The notes below the pieces were generated by a model. It saw only the letters and a program-made list of their open reading frames with translations. It searched no databases and was not told the DNA's origin. From positions 1 through 64,000 of the forward strand of contig JAFDYG010000115.1 in the NCBI GenBank assembly GCA_018267545.1: a DNA stretch of 64,000 nucleotides. Direction: 5' to 3'. Source of the DNA: Bacteroidota bacterium (GTDB lineage Bacteria; Bacteroidota; Bacteroidia; Chitinophagales; Chitinophagaceae). Below are positions 16,701 to 26,165 of the stretch, one piece after another. Position 1 is the stretch's first letter, and each line of letters starts with the position of its first letter. The translations under genes and the position numbers were made by a program.

Positions 16701-17930
16701 TTAGAAATGGATGCGATGTTTCCTTTCATGCTTTAACGACAATCGTAATGTGTCCAGCTTTCTTTCGTGCAAATCCAGCTGCTGCCGGGCCCGCATATAA
16801 TCTGGTGGCTTGAGCCTCCGCTCATACTCTTCGTCATTTGTTATTTTGCGTGTATTACCGGGCAATTGAAATTGCAGCGGGTATCCGATTTGTGAGAAAA
16901 TCGTTTCGGCAGTAAACTCAGGCCCCAAGCTGGAACCGGTTATAGCGACTTTTTTACTGAAGTCAGTGAACGCCAGCTCATGTATCAGCCCCCGTTTATT
17001 CATAAAAGGATTAATCACAATTGAATCTCTTCCAAGAGACTGAGACAGCGATGATAAGCTATCGAATTTTCCAATTAACGCTAACCGTAGATATAACCGA
17101 AGATGGTTTAGGTTTTCACCGCGCTTTTGCTGATTTTCAATAAACAGCTTGTCCAGAAAATCCCGTCCAGGCTTGGACGGCAGCCGATGTGCAGGAACAC
17201 GCCCTCCCTTGAGCCGGCCGTCGGCATCATAAAACTGGTAAGCGAGCCCTCTGTTATTGTAAGTCAGACTACCTGGCCGACCTATATCCGCATAAATATT
17301 ATACTGCAAAAGGATGGAATTCAGCTCGTCCATGTTGGTGAAGTTATAATTGGGGAGCACATAGGATAAGATATTTTGTATGGTCTGTGTTGTAGGCGAT
17401 TTACCATAATCCTGTCTACAAGGCTCATTTTTTAAAGTGCCTAATTCATTTGGCATTCGGATTGCATGTGTTCTATCAAGCTGGTATTTATCCACTATCT
17501 GTTCGATAGCATTTTTCGATAGAGTAGAAGGTTTATGATCGAAATCCAAATGCTTTCCCGTATGATCGATTCTGGAAACGACACAATGAAGATGAAGCTG
17601 ATTCGTGTCCTGATGCAAATAGATAACATAAGGCTGTCTGCCCAGTCGCATTCTGGATATATACTCATTTCCGATGGCTTTATATTTTTCAATGGAAAGC
17701 TGATCCGAATTGGAAAAGCTAATAGGGATATGAAAAGCCTTTTGATGACTTCTCTGATTCAATTTTTCTAAATTGGAAAAGCGGCGGACGATGTCGTGTA
17801 GGTTCAAATCCTCGGTTTTTTCCAAAAAGTTCCCGGCATCCAGGCGAATAGCAAAACCTTCGGACACCTTTCTTTCATTGTACCACGTGGGATAGTATGC
17901 AGTGGGGTAATAGCCTATTCTTGCGTACAT
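16701..17930 (-). CDS. MobA/MobB-type relaxase
   Basis: Relaxase/mobilization nuclease of 409 residues that would nick oriT and lead DNA transfer. The N terminus (ARIGYYPTAYYPTWYNERKV) carries several Tyr residues, one presumably the nicking residue. The HUH motif III is YLHQDTNQLHLHCVV at about 102-116, giving the H-x-D...H-x-H metal site. The C-terminal third is charged and helical. It overlaps the upstream MobC gene by 16 bp, the usual translationally coupled layout. No integrase, replication gene or coupling protein is near, so it is either part of a reduced mobilizable element or a remnant. Confidence 0.85.
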   Translation of the reverse strand: MYARIGYYPTAYYPTWYNERKVSEGFAIRLDAGNFLEKTEDLNLHDIVRRFSNLEKLNQRSHQKAFHIPISFSNSDQLSIEKYKAIGNEYISRMRLGRQPYVIYLHQDTNQLHLHCVVSRIDHTGKHLDFDHKPSTLSKNAIEQIVDKYQLDRTHAIRMPNELGTLKNEPCRQDYGKSPTTQTIQNILSYVLPNYNFTNMDELNSILLQYNIYADIGRPGSLTYNNRGLAYQFYDADGRLKGGRVPAHRLPSKPGRDFLDKLFIENQQKRGENLNHLRLYLRLALIGKFDSLSSLSQSLGRDSIVINPFMNKRGLIHELAFTDFSKKVAITGSSLGPEFTAETIFSQIGYPLQFQLPGNTRKITNDEEYERRLKPPDYMRARQQLDLHERKLDTLRLSLKHERKHRIHF

Positions 17931-18238
17931 GTCTTATAAATTTTGCGCATTAATTCAAGGAGGTTTTCTATCTTCTCTTTTATTTCGGGTTCATCTATGA
18001 ACTCCAAGGCATCACGTAAATCGTTCTTGATATCTACTGCTGTTTCAAGGAAAATGTCCATCGACACATTTCTTGTCTTGACGATGATCGGTCCTTTCAT
18101 GAGGATGTTTCGGACATATTCCGAAAGGCTTCGGCAGTCTGTCTGCTCATACTCCTGGCAGAGCTGATCATACTCGCTAATCAGAAAATTAACATTAACG
18201 ACCTTACGCATTCTTTCCTGCTTTTTCTTTCTTGTCAT
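17915..18238 (-). CDS. MobC-like mobilization accessory protein
   Basis: Protein of 107 residues with a basic N terminus (MTRKKKQERMRKVVNVNFLI) leading to a ribbon-helix-helix-like region (about 15-50: YDQLCQEYEQTDCRSLSEYV) and a helical C-terminal part. This matches the small MobC/MobA accessory proteins that bind oriT and recruit the relaxase. The candidate oriT hairpins lie about 75-120 bp upstream of its start. It overlaps the relaxase gene by 16 bp. Confidence 0.8.
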   Translation of the reverse strand: MTRKKKQERMRKVVNVNFLISEYDQLCQEYEQTDCRSLSEYVRNILMKGPIIVKTRNVSMDIFLETAVDIKNDLRDALEFIDEPEIKEKIENLLELMRKIYKTCTQE

Positions 18239-18269
18239 AACCGTTTGATTTTTAATCGTCTATCTTGGC

Positions 18270-18360
18270 TGCAATATTGCATTTGAGTAGACAAAACAAA
18301 AATGACAAAATCATGGAAATAAATTTCCATAGTCGGGACGACTATGTGGAAATTTATAAT
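18270..18360. other. Candidate oriT with nested inverted repeats
   Basis: The region upstream of mobC has a perfect palindrome TGCAATATTGCA (18270-18281), TGGAAAT-AA-ATTTCCA (18314-18329) and CATAGTCG-GGA-CGACTATG (18328-18346). The last one extends to 15-17-base arms (18321-18335 against 18339-18355) with a 2-base bulge. Nested repeats next to a MobC/relaxase pair are typical of oriT; the nick site cannot be placed from sequence alone. Confidence 0.45.
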
Positions 18361-18418
18361 GTTAAAATCGGCAATGAGTCTTAACTTGAACACTCAACTA
18401 TATCAATATCATTACTAT

Positions 18419-18970
18419 ATGAAAAACATCGTCTTCCTGAATGCTGCAATCGTCATAGGTCTGCTTTTTTCGTCAAAAATGACTTTTGCCCAAAGCCCCG
18501 ACCTGCGCGTCGTATTGCTCCGCCACGCGGAGAAACCCAAAAAAGGCGATGACCTGAGCTGCCAGGGTATCAACAGGAGCATTCTGCTGGTACCCGTGCT
18601 TCATTCGCGTTTTGGAACCCCTTCCGCCATCTATGTCCCTTCGGTCGGAGGCAAAGGAAAGCACGCCCGGATGCAGCAGACGATCTCACCATTTGCGGAC
18701 AAGTATAATGTGGCGGTCAATTCCGACTTCGGTGTCGACGATATCAAACCCCTGGCACAGGCTATCCGAAAAGAAAAGGGAACCGTGTTTGTCGTTTGGG
18801 AACACAATGGCATACCGGCCATTGCCCGGCGGCTGGGGGTAAAGGGCGCATCATTGGACTGGTCCGGTGATGACTTCGACTCCCTATGGATCGTCCAGTA
18901 TGTCAACGGCGCAGCCGTGATAAAAAAAGATAAAGAAGGCCTACATCCAAAGAAGAACTGTCCGAACTAG
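18419..18970 (+). CDS. histidine phosphatase family protein
   Basis: Predicted periplasmic protein of 183 residues. The start at 18419 gives a signal peptide (MKNIVFLNAAIVIGLLF, ending at FAQ near 25); an in-frame ATG at 18344 lies inside the candidate oriT and is less likely. The phosphatase signature is VVLLRHAEKP (RHAE at 35-38) and a second His lies in WEHNGIPAIAR at about 125. This is a short, single-domain member of the branch-1-like superfamily, possibly acting on phosphosugars or inactive. Its 3' end overlaps the convergent flavodoxin gene by 30 bp. Confidence 0.75.
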   Translation: MKNIVFLNAAIVIGLLFSSKMTFAQSPDLRVVLLRHAEKPKKGDDLSCQGINRSILLVPVLHSRFGTPSAIYVPSVGGKGKHARMQQTISPFADKYNVAVNSDFGVDDIKPLAQAIRKEKGTVFVVWEHNGIPAIARRLGVKGASLDWSGDDFDSLWIVQYVNGAAVIKKDKEGLHPKKNCPN

Positions 18971-19363
18971 ATCGGCTATATTATCTCTTCGTACCGCATC
19001 GATCTCCTCCAATCTTCCGGGTAGAAAAGCGATATTGGTGGAAGATCGTAGAAGCTCGCTGGGAATATTGCCGGCTATTATTTGGTGGTGCTTGCTCTCA
19101 TCGGGATTGGGGGCGCATACGATAAAAAAGAACAGCTTTTTATGCTTAAGCAGGTGCTCATTCTCTTGCAGCCAGTCTTTTAGCAGCAGCTCTCCATTAT
19201 ATACAGAGGTCCCGATGAGAAGAAAATTACAGGTCGCCAATAACCGCATATCGATCATTTCGGGATCGATGACGGGTAATTGGAGATCATCTCCTATCCA
19301 TTCCGCATATTGTTTCGTTGCGCCATACCTGCTTCGATAAAGCATAATGCCATTCATGGACAA
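18941..19363 (-). CDS. flavodoxin-domain protein, HemG-like
   Basis: Small flavodoxin-fold protein of 140 residues. The FMN phosphate-binding loop is YRSRYGATKQYA (9-20), followed by the family's LLIGTSVYNGELLLKDWL near residues 51-68. The layout resembles menaquinone-dependent protoporphyrinogen oxidase (HemG) and related flavodoxins, but it is shorter and lacks their long insertion. The partner and reaction are unknown. Confidence 0.75.
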   Translation of the reverse strand: MSMNGIMLYRSRYGATKQYAEWIGDDLQLPVIDPEMIDMRLLATCNFLLIGTSVYNGELLLKDWLQENEHLLKHKKLFFFIVCAPNPDESKHHQIIAGNIPSELLRSSTNIAFLPGRLEEIDAVRRDNIADLVRTVLLWM

Positions 19364-19478
19364 AAATTTTACAAGGATATCACTTTATGCCGCGCCCGGT
19401 TTGACGGTTGTCAGGCAAAGGATTGATCTTTATCACCCCGGCAAGACAAAGTTTTATAAAAAGTCGTTATAGCGTAAA

Positions 19479-19539
19479 GTTTATGCATTTTTGCGTATAA
19501 ACAAGTCCTTATATGGTCATTTTTGATTACCTACATTTG
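19479..19539 (+). promoter_or_regulatory. Probable promoter region of susC (PUL 1)
   Basis: TACATTTG at 19532-19539 matches the Bacteroidota -7 consensus TAnnTTTG exactly; a clear TTTG at -33 is not seen at the usual spacing. An inverted repeat GTTTAT (19479-19484) / ATAAAC (19497-19502) lies upstream and may be an activator site. The predicted leader is about 90 nt. Confidence 0.5.
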
Positions 19540-19634
19540 TGTCGATCGCAAGCAGCCCCATCGATCACTTCCTTCACGCCTTAACCTAAGCCTTTCCTAT
19601 CAACAAGGTATTTAAATCAAAATTGATTGCCATT

Positions 19635-22600
19635 ATGAGAAAGCCTTTGCTCTTTCTGTTTCAGATTTTACTTCTCCTGGGAGGGACCCAATTTATCTTC
19701 TCCCCGGTTTTCGCTCAGCAGGGCGCAGCGCCTCCAAAAGAAATTACGGGAAACATCACCAGTGAAAAAGGAGAACCTTTGGAAGGCGTCAGCGTCAACG
19801 AAAAGGGGACCCGCAATTATTCGGTGACGGATGCCCACGGGGATTTCAAGATGAAAGTTTCCAGGGATAGACCTATCCTGGTCATCTCGAGCGTCAATTA
19901 TGCGGCTAAAGAGGTGTCCGTTTCCGTGGGAACGCCGGTAAAAGCATCTTTACAGCTAAAATCGAAGGACCTCGACGACGTCGTGATCGTCGGATACGCT
20001 ACGCAGCGGAGGAGGGATCTCACCGGCGCCGTATCTTCGGTCAGCGCCGCGCAAATAAAAGACATCCCCGTCAATTCAGCATTACAGGCATTGGAAGGAA
20101 GGCTGGCTGGCGTGAATATCTCGACAACAGAAGGTGGCCCCGGTGCTGCCGTAACCATCAAGGTCCGGGGCGGCGGTTCCATTACCCAGGACAATACTCC
20201 TCTTTATGTCGTGGATGGTATCCAGATGGAAGACGCCCTTTCCAATCTCTCCCCTCAGGATATCGCTTCGGTCGACGTGTTGAAAGACGCGGCTGCTACC
20301 GCCATTTATGGCGCCCGCGGAGCCAACGGGGTGGTGATCATCACGACGAAAAGCGGTAAAGCGATGAAAACCGTCGTCGCCTATAACTACTTCTATGGAG
20401 TCAACAAGGTCGCCAAAGACTTTGACGTCATGAACCCCAAAGAATTTATCGAATACAACTGGGAAAAGACGAGGAATACCACTGCCGACAGCGTGGCCTT
20501 TGCTTCGCAATACGGCAACAGCTGGGTAGGGCTGGATTCTATCCGGAACAAACCCAATGTCGACTGGCAGCACCTTACCTTCGGCCGCAGCGCACCCACC
20601 CAGACGCATAATGTCAGCGTCACCGGGGGAGACAGGGCGACGACTTTCAACATCAGCTATACCAACAACAATGAGCAAAGCGTAATGATCGGCTCCAGCT
20701 TCCAGCGTAACCTGCTGAGCATGCGATTCGATCATACGGTTTCCGATCAATTCAAGGTAGGTCTCAATATCGCGTTGAATGACCAGATAATCAACGGGGC
20801 GGGCACCAGCGCTAACGGGAACGTGACCAACAACCGCTTGCGCAATTCGGTAAAATACCGGCCGTTCCTGGTGAATTCTACCGATCCTAATGAGGCCAAT
20901 GACGCGGCTTATTTCGCTTACACGAACTCCACGGGTTACTACCTGATCGACCCTATCCAGTTCGCCAACGCCACCTACCGGCGGAATCATACCGATAATG
21001 CCACGGTCAGCGCCTATATGAATTACGCCTTCACCAAATTCCTTTCGCTGCGTGTCACCGGCGGGGTGAATACCAATATGGGCAAGCTGAATACTTTCGA
21101 TGACGCCATTACCTGGAATGCTATCACCAATAGCAATGGCCAGCCGATCGTCAATATCACCAGCGCGAATACGACTTCCATAACCGAGAATGCCGTGCTG
21201 ACCTTTTCGAACAGCTCCTTTACCTCGAATTTCCACCGGAATAATTCGATCAACGCGCTGATCGGCCAGGAAACTTACCAGCTGTCCGCCAATTCACAGA
21301 CCGACCAGGTACGCTATTTCCCCGTCGGCATCACTCCGAGCAAGGCTTTTTCGCAGCTGAGCCTCGGGACGCCCACACCGCTGTATCCCACCGCCAACGA
21401 CGCCAAAAGCAGGATCACCTCGGCGTTTACCCGGATCAATTATGGGTATAAGAACAGGTACCTTGCAACTTTTAACATGAGGGCGGACGGGTCTTCCAAG
21501 TTTGCACCAGGACACCAATGGGGCTTCTTCCCCTCGGGGTCTGTTGCCTGGCGGGTATCGAACGAGAATTTCTTCCCGCAGAACAAGGTCGCCTCGGACG
21601 TAAAGCTCCGCTTTAGCTATGGCCTTGCGGGTAACAACCGTATCAGCGACTTCTTATACACTTCGCTATACCGGTCCAACAGCTCTCCCTATACCCTGAA
21701 CAATACGCTCCTTCCCGGCTACGCCATCGCCAGCCTTGCCAACCCGGACCTCAAATGGGAGTCTACGCTTTCCCGTAACATAGGACTGGACCTGGGCCTT
21801 TTCAACAATAAGATCCAGCTGACGCTCGACGCCTATATGAATGATACGCGTGACCTGCTGATCAACGTGCCGATTGCCGCCAATTCAGGGTATACCACTC
21901 AATTGCAGAATGTGGGCAGCGTTCGCAACAAAGGCCTGGAGCTGCAGCTGAGCACCGTAGCGGTGGCTACCAAAAACTTCAAGTGGAGCATCAACTTCAA
22001 TATCTCTACCAATCACAATGAGGTGACGAAGCTCTCCAACGTACAGGATCATTACTTCGCCAGCTCGGGCTGGGGGGCGGGTAACGAGTACCTGGTGAAA
22101 GTAGGGCAGCCGGTAGGCACCATCTGGGGATATAAGGCGGATGGTATGTACACCCTGGATGACTTCGACTATAATGCCACTAACAGCACCTATGTCCTGA
22201 AGAAAGGCGTAGCGGATAACACCGCCTCTGTCGGAATGCCCGCACCGGGAACAAAGAAATTGAAAGATATCACCGGGGACGGGCTCGTGAATATCAACGA
22301 CCAGACCATCATTGGGAATGCACAGCCTAAATTCACCGGTGGTCTGAACAACCAGTTTACCTACAAGCGTTTCGACCTGAGCATCTTCGTCAACTTCGTA
22401 TATGGCAACAAGATCCTCAACGGCGATAAGGTAGAGTTCAGCAACGCTTACGCCGGCAGCGCCTCGAATCTGACGGCTAATATGAACAATCGATGGAAGA
22501 CGATCGACCAAAATGGCGTGGCGGTACAATGGGCCGTTACCTCGGGCGGCAAGACCCTGCCTGCCGGAGCTTCCCCCGCCGTTCTTGCCGCGATCAATAA

Positions 22601-22916
22601 AGACGCCAAAATATGGCAGCCCATCAAGGGTGGCAATTATCTCGAGCTGGATTCCTGGGGCGTAGAGGATGGTTCTTTCCTGCGCGTCAACAATATCACC
22701 TTCGGATACAGCCTGCCGGTGGAAGGTCTGCTGAAAGCAAGGATCAAAACGCTTCGCGTCTATGCTACCGTTAATAATCTTGCCGTTCTGACGCATTATA
22801 CCGGAATGGACCCGGAAGTGAGCACAAAGAATTCCAGCTATGTAACTCCTGGCGTGGATTCTTCGCCCTATCCCCGTAGCAGGTCCTTTATCGCCGGCAT
22901 AAATGTTAATTTCTAA
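19635..22916 (+). CDS. SusC/RagA TonB-dependent receptor, PUL 1
   Basis: Outer-membrane TonB-dependent transporter of 1093 residues that imports oligosaccharides with its SusD partner. The start at 19635 (MRKPLLFLFQ) is used because the preceding ATG adds only four residues. A signal peptide ends near FAQQ. A CarboxypepD_reg-like domain (about 37-115) leads to the plug with the SusC signature DVVIVGYATQRRRDLTGAVS, then GVNISTTEGGPGAAVTIKVR and PLYVVDGIQMEDAL. The 22-strand barrel fills the remainder. No STN domain is present, so sigma/FecR signalling is not expected. SusD follows after 11 bp. Confidence 0.97.
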   Translation: MRKPLLFLFQILLLLGGTQFIFSPVFAQQGAAPPKEITGNITSEKGEPLEGVSVNEKGTRNYSVTDAHGDFKMKVSRDRPILVISSVNYAAKEVSVSVGTPVKASLQLKSKDLDDVVIVGYATQRRRDLTGAVSSVSAAQIKDIPVNSALQALEGRLAGVNISTTEGGPGAAVTIKVRGGGSITQDNTPLYVVDGIQMEDALSNLSPQDIASVDVLKDAAATAIYGARGANGVVIITTKSGKAMKTVVAYNYFYGVNKVAKDFDVMNPKEFIEYNWEKTRNTTADSVAFASQYGNSWVGLDSIRNKPNVDWQHLTFGRSAPTQTHNVSVTGGDRATTFNISYTNNNEQSVMIGSSFQRNLLSMRFDHTVSDQFKVGLNIALNDQIINGAGTSANGNVTNNRLRNSVKYRPFLVNSTDPNEANDAAYFAYTNSTGYYLIDPIQFANATYRRNHTDNATVSAYMNYAFTKFLSLRVTGGVNTNMGKLNTFDDAITWNAITNSNGQPIVNITSANTTSITENAVLTFSNSSFTSNFHRNNSINALIGQETYQLSANSQTDQVRYFPVGITPSKAFSQLSLGTPTPLYPTANDAKSRITSAFTRINYGYKNRYLATFNMRADGSSKFAPGHQWGFFPSGSVAWRVSNENFFPQNKVASDVKLRFSYGLAGNNRISDFLYTSLYRSNSSPYTLNNTLLPGYAIASLANPDLKWESTLSRNIGLDLGLFNNKIQLTLDAYMNDTRDLLINVPIAANSGYTTQLQNVGSVRNKGLELQLSTVAVATKNFKWSINFNISTNHNEVTKLSNVQDHYFASSGWGAGNEYLVKVGQPVGTIWGYKADGMYTLDDFDYNATNSTYVLKKGVADNTASVGMPAPGTKKLKDITGDGLVNINDQTIIGNAQPKFTGGLNNQFTYKRFDLSIFVNFVYGNKILNGDKVEFSNAYAGSASNLTANMNNRWKTIDQNGVAVQWAVTSGGKTLPAGASPAVLAAINKDAKIWQPIKGGNYLELDSWGVEDGSFLRVNNITFGYSLPVEGLLKARIKTLRVYATVNNLAVLTHYTGMDPEVSTKNSSYVTPGVDSSPYPRSRSFIAGINVNF

Positions 22917-22927
22917 ATCAGTCTCGT

Positions 22928-24721
22928 ATGTCAACCAAAAATATTCGTCTTCTTTTCCTGACTGTAGGCTTGCTTTCGATAGCGGTCCTTGTCAATTCCT
23001 GTAAGAAATATCTTGCGCTCAGCCCTAACTCGGCCTTCGATGAAGCCTATGTTTTCGGCAGCGTAAACGACGCTTATAAAGCCGTTCTGGGTACTTATGC
23101 TTCCCTCACCGGCGACCGCGGATACGGCGGAAGAATCCAGTATTACTTTTCCAACGACTGCGACGAGTCTTATTGCAATGCGAGCAATACGAACGTCATC
23201 GGCGGGGACAATGGCGCAAAGGCGCTGTGCCGGTACAACGCAATTGCGACCAATACCGAGCTGGACGCAGAATGGAACATCTATTATGCCGGTATCGACA
23301 GGGCCAACCATTGTATCAAGAGCATTCCTGCAATGGGCCTGTATACCAATGGGTCGGCCAGCGACAAGGCGAGCCTGCAGCGTCTTTATGGCGAAGCCCT
23401 GACCATCCGGGCGCAGCTTTTCTTCGACCTGATCAAATTCTGGGGCGACGTTCCGGCGCCCTATATTCCCTCTACCGACCAGCCCAATCTCAACCTGCCC
23501 GCGACAAACCGGGACGCCATTTACGATCATATCCTGGATGATCTCCGGCTGGCCGATTCTTTATTGCCCTGGAAGGGAGACCCCGGCATCACCGCAGACG
23601 AGCGGATCACGAAAGGCGCATCGAAGGCCTTACGCGCCAGGATCGCCTTGTTTAGAGGAGGATATTCGCTCCGCGCGGCTTCCAAACAAATGGAACGGTC
23701 CGCAGACTATCTGAAGTACTATCAGATTGCGCGGGACGAATGCAACGACGTCATCAATTCCGGCCGCCACAAGCTAAACCCCAGCTTTATCGCCGTATTC
23801 AAGAATGCCTTCGACGCCCACGTGATCGAACCAAACGGCGAAGCGATCTGGTCGATAGGTCTCTCCGGCGGTAACGGCGTGTCGGATGGCCGCATCGGCT
23901 TTATCGACGGCACCAGGGTCAACGGAAATGGCTCCGGTCAGGACTGGGCTCTTCCTACCTATTTCTATAAATTCGACAGCATGGACTCCCGCCGTGACGT
24001 CACCATCGCCTCCTATGCCATCAACGGAACTGGCGCGTATATCGGTCAGCAGACGGCCTATGGTCCCTTTAGCATGGCCAAGTTCCGCCGCGACTGGGTC
24101 ACCAACCCGAGTATTCCCGCCACCAGCGCCGGCACCTATAACGGCATTAGCTGGCCGATGATCCGCTATTCGGACGTGCTGCTGATGTTCGCCGAAGCAG
24201 AGAACGAGATCAACCACGGCCCTACGCCCGCTGCCACCGACGCCCTTAAACAGGTGCGTGTAAGAGGCTTCAACGGCAATGCCGCGAATATAGGAACCAT
24301 CCCCGCCGATTACTCCGGGTTCTTTACGGCCCTCACCAATGAACGGATGTTCGAGCTGGGCGGAGAGGGTATCCGGAAATGGGATCTCATCCGGTGGAAT
24401 CTCATCAACACTGTCATTACCAGTACGCGCGCCGATCTGGCGAAGTTCAGACTGGGACAGGCGCCTTATGACAACGTACCGACGCGGATGTATTACCTGA
24501 ATAATTCCACCACCGGACTGGTCTATTCTTCCGGCTATTATCAGAAAAGCGCGGCCAATCCTCCATCAGGATATACTACCCTCAACTGGACGGCGGCTTA
24601 TTCGGCAGCTTTCGTGACAGACTGGGCGGGAAGTTATGTTCCCAATCAGCGCGAAATCCTGCCTTATGGTCCTTCCACCCTTACCAGTAACCCAAGTCTT
24701 CATCAGGGATATGGATATTAA
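22928..24721 (+). CDS. SusD/RagB lipoprotein, PUL 1
   Basis: Surface glycan-binding lipoprotein of 597 residues that caps the SusC barrel. The lipobox is VNSC at about 22-25, followed by KKYLALSPNSAFDEAYVFGS, the typical SusD entry. TPR-like helices include LFFDLIKFWGDVPAPY and the C-terminal part has FELGGEGIRKWDLIRWN, the strongly conserved end of the family. At 597 residues it is slightly longer than average. Its stop overlaps the start of the GH28-like gene by 11 bp. Confidence 0.96.
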   Translation: MSTKNIRLLFLTVGLLSIAVLVNSCKKYLALSPNSAFDEAYVFGSVNDAYKAVLGTYASLTGDRGYGGRIQYYFSNDCDESYCNASNTNVIGGDNGAKALCRYNAIATNTELDAEWNIYYAGIDRANHCIKSIPAMGLYTNGSASDKASLQRLYGEALTIRAQLFFDLIKFWGDVPAPYIPSTDQPNLNLPATNRDAIYDHILDDLRLADSLLPWKGDPGITADERITKGASKALRARIALFRGGYSLRAASKQMERSADYLKYYQIARDECNDVINSGRHKLNPSFIAVFKNAFDAHVIEPNGEAIWSIGLSGGNGVSDGRIGFIDGTRVNGNGSGQDWALPTYFYKFDSMDSRRDVTIASYAINGTGAYIGQQTAYGPFSMAKFRRDWVTNPSIPATSAGTYNGISWPMIRYSDVLLMFAEAENEINHGPTPAATDALKQVRVRGFNGNAANIGTIPADYSGFFTALTNERMFELGGEGIRKWDLIRWNLINTVITSTRADLAKFRLGQAPYDNVPTRMYYLNNSTTGLVYSSGYYQKSAANPPSGYTTLNWTAAYSAAFVTDWAGSYVPNQREILPYGPSTLTSNPSLHQGYGY

Positions 24722-26165
24722 AGCTCTTTTTCTGGTCATGGCTGTCGCTGGATTCTGGACGGGCAATCGTGATTTCGATATAACCCGGTTCGGGGCCGTC
24801 AGCGATACGACGAAGCTGAGCACCGTCGCAATCAATAAGGCTATAGAAGCCTGTTCGAAGTCCGGCGGCGGACGAGTAATCGTTCCGGCCGGTCATTATA
24901 AAAGCGGCACCATCACCTTGCTGGATAATGTCGAATTATACCTGGAGCGTGGCGCCGTCTTATACGGCAGCACGCAGCATATAGACTATCCCCGCCAGCG
25001 GCAGCCGCGCTACCGCTCACAGAAAGATGCCGGCGGATGGTATGCGCTGATCTATGCCGAAGGCGCACATCATATCGGTATTTCAGGGCCGGGCATTATC
25101 GACGGACAGGGAGCCGGACAGCTGCCGCGCGATGTTCAGCGAGGGCAGGGCGTCGACGACCGGGATGGCAGACCCCGAAACATTCTTCTGATCTCGTGCA
25201 AGGACATCTCCATACAGGAGATCACCTTACAGAACTCCGGCATCTGGAATCAGCACTACCTGGACTGCGAGAACCTGTTTGTAAATAATATCCGCGTTTA
25301 TAACCACAGCAACCGGAACAACGACGGCATCGATCTCGATGGATGCCGGCATGTTGTACTATCGAACAGTATCCTGGATTCGGATGACGACTGCATCACG
25401 TTAAAAAGTACGGGACCTGCCGCCTGCGAAGACGTGGTCATTACGGGCTGCATCGCCAGCAGCTTCTGCAATGCCATCAAATGCGGCACCGAGTCCACTG
25501 GTGGGTTTAAGAATATCCTGATCAGCAATTGTATCGTCAGGCCATCTTCCTGTCCGACGGAGCCCGTTTTTAAAACGCCTAGGGCGGGACAGGCCGGCAT
25601 TGCGCTCGAGATAGTCGACGGAGGTATCATGGACGGCGTCATTGTCAGCAATATTCTTATCGAAGGAACGGAATGCCCCATTTTTGTCCGCCTTGGCAAC
25701 AGGGCGCGCAAATATATTCCCGAAGCCCCGGCGCCTCCTTTTGGAAAAATGCGAAATATCTCTATCTCCAATATCATCGCCGATAATACCGGCAACTCGT
25801 CTTGTTCGATCACGGGCGTACCGGGAGCCGCTATCGAAAATATTTCACTCGAACATATCCGTATCACCAATAAAGGAGGATTGAGAGAGGGACAATATAC
25901 CCAGGACCTTTCGCAAGTTCCCGAGCTCGAAACAGCCTATCCTGAACCCGCCAAGTGGGGCAACCTGCCCAGCTATGGATTCTTTATCCGCCATGTGAAG
26001 GAGATCAGCCTGAACGATATCCGGCTAAGCTCCCGCGAAAAAGAAACTAGAATCGCCCTGCTTGCCGACGATGTCGATGAGCTTACCGTCGGCCGGTTGA
26101 AGACGGATACCGCAGAACAGACCAGCGTGAAAACTAATAATGTCAGAAGCTATAAGAAGATATGA
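24711..26165 (+). CDS. GH28-like polygalacturonase/pectate-lyase-fold hydrolase
   Basis: Predicted exported right-handed beta-helix enzyme of 484 residues. The start at 24711 overlaps the SusD stop and gives a signal (MDIKALFLVMAVAGFW). The N-terminal motif DITRFGAVSDTTKLSTVAIN is typical of GH28-type enzymes. The catalytic region has NRNNDGIDLDGCRHVV (about 201-216) and SDDDCITLKSTG (about 223-234), corresponding to the NTD and DD motifs; a clear G-H-G motif is not obvious. GH28 enzymes cleave polygalacturonan or related uronic or rhamnosyl linkages. The final TGA overlaps the next ATG. Confidence 0.85.
   Translation: MDIKALFLVMAVAGFWTGNRDFDITRFGAVSDTTKLSTVAINKAIEACSKSGGGRVIVPAGHYKSGTITLLDNVELYLERGAVLYGSTQHIDYPRQRQPRYRSQKDAGGWYALIYAEGAHHIGISGPGIIDGQGAGQLPRDVQRGQGVDDRDGRPRNILLISCKDISIQEITLQNSGIWNQHYLDCENLFVNNIRVYNHSNRNNDGIDLDGCRHVVLSNSILDSDDDCITLKSTGPAACEDVVITGCIASSFCNAIKCGTESTGGFKNILISNCIVRPSSCPTEPVFKTPRAGQAGIALEIVDGGIMDGVIVSNILIEGTECPIFVRLGNRARKYIPEAPAPPFGKMRNISISNIIADNTGNSSCSITGVPGAAIENISLEHIRITNKGGLREGQYTQDLSQVPELETAYPEPAKWGNLPSYGFFIRHVKEISLNDIRLSSREKETRIALLADDVDELTVGRLKTDTAEQTSVKTNNVRSYKKI

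Noticed and set aside
18344-18418. Upstream start for the histidine phosphatase (ATG at 18344)
   Set aside because: It would place 25 extra residues before a good signal peptide and would begin inside the inverted repeats of the candidate oriT.
20082-22934. Two long antisense ORFs (384 and 349 codons) opposite susC of PUL 1
   Set aside because: They lie fully inside a clear SusC gene, have no recognisable domain and contain the low-complexity Gly/Ile/Val-rich sequence typical of antisense readings in GC-balanced genes.
23173-23541. Overlapping + strand ORFs inside the SusD gene of PUL 1
   Set aside because: They are out-of-frame readings of a gene with strong SusD motifs and have Arg/Pro-rich, domain-free products.
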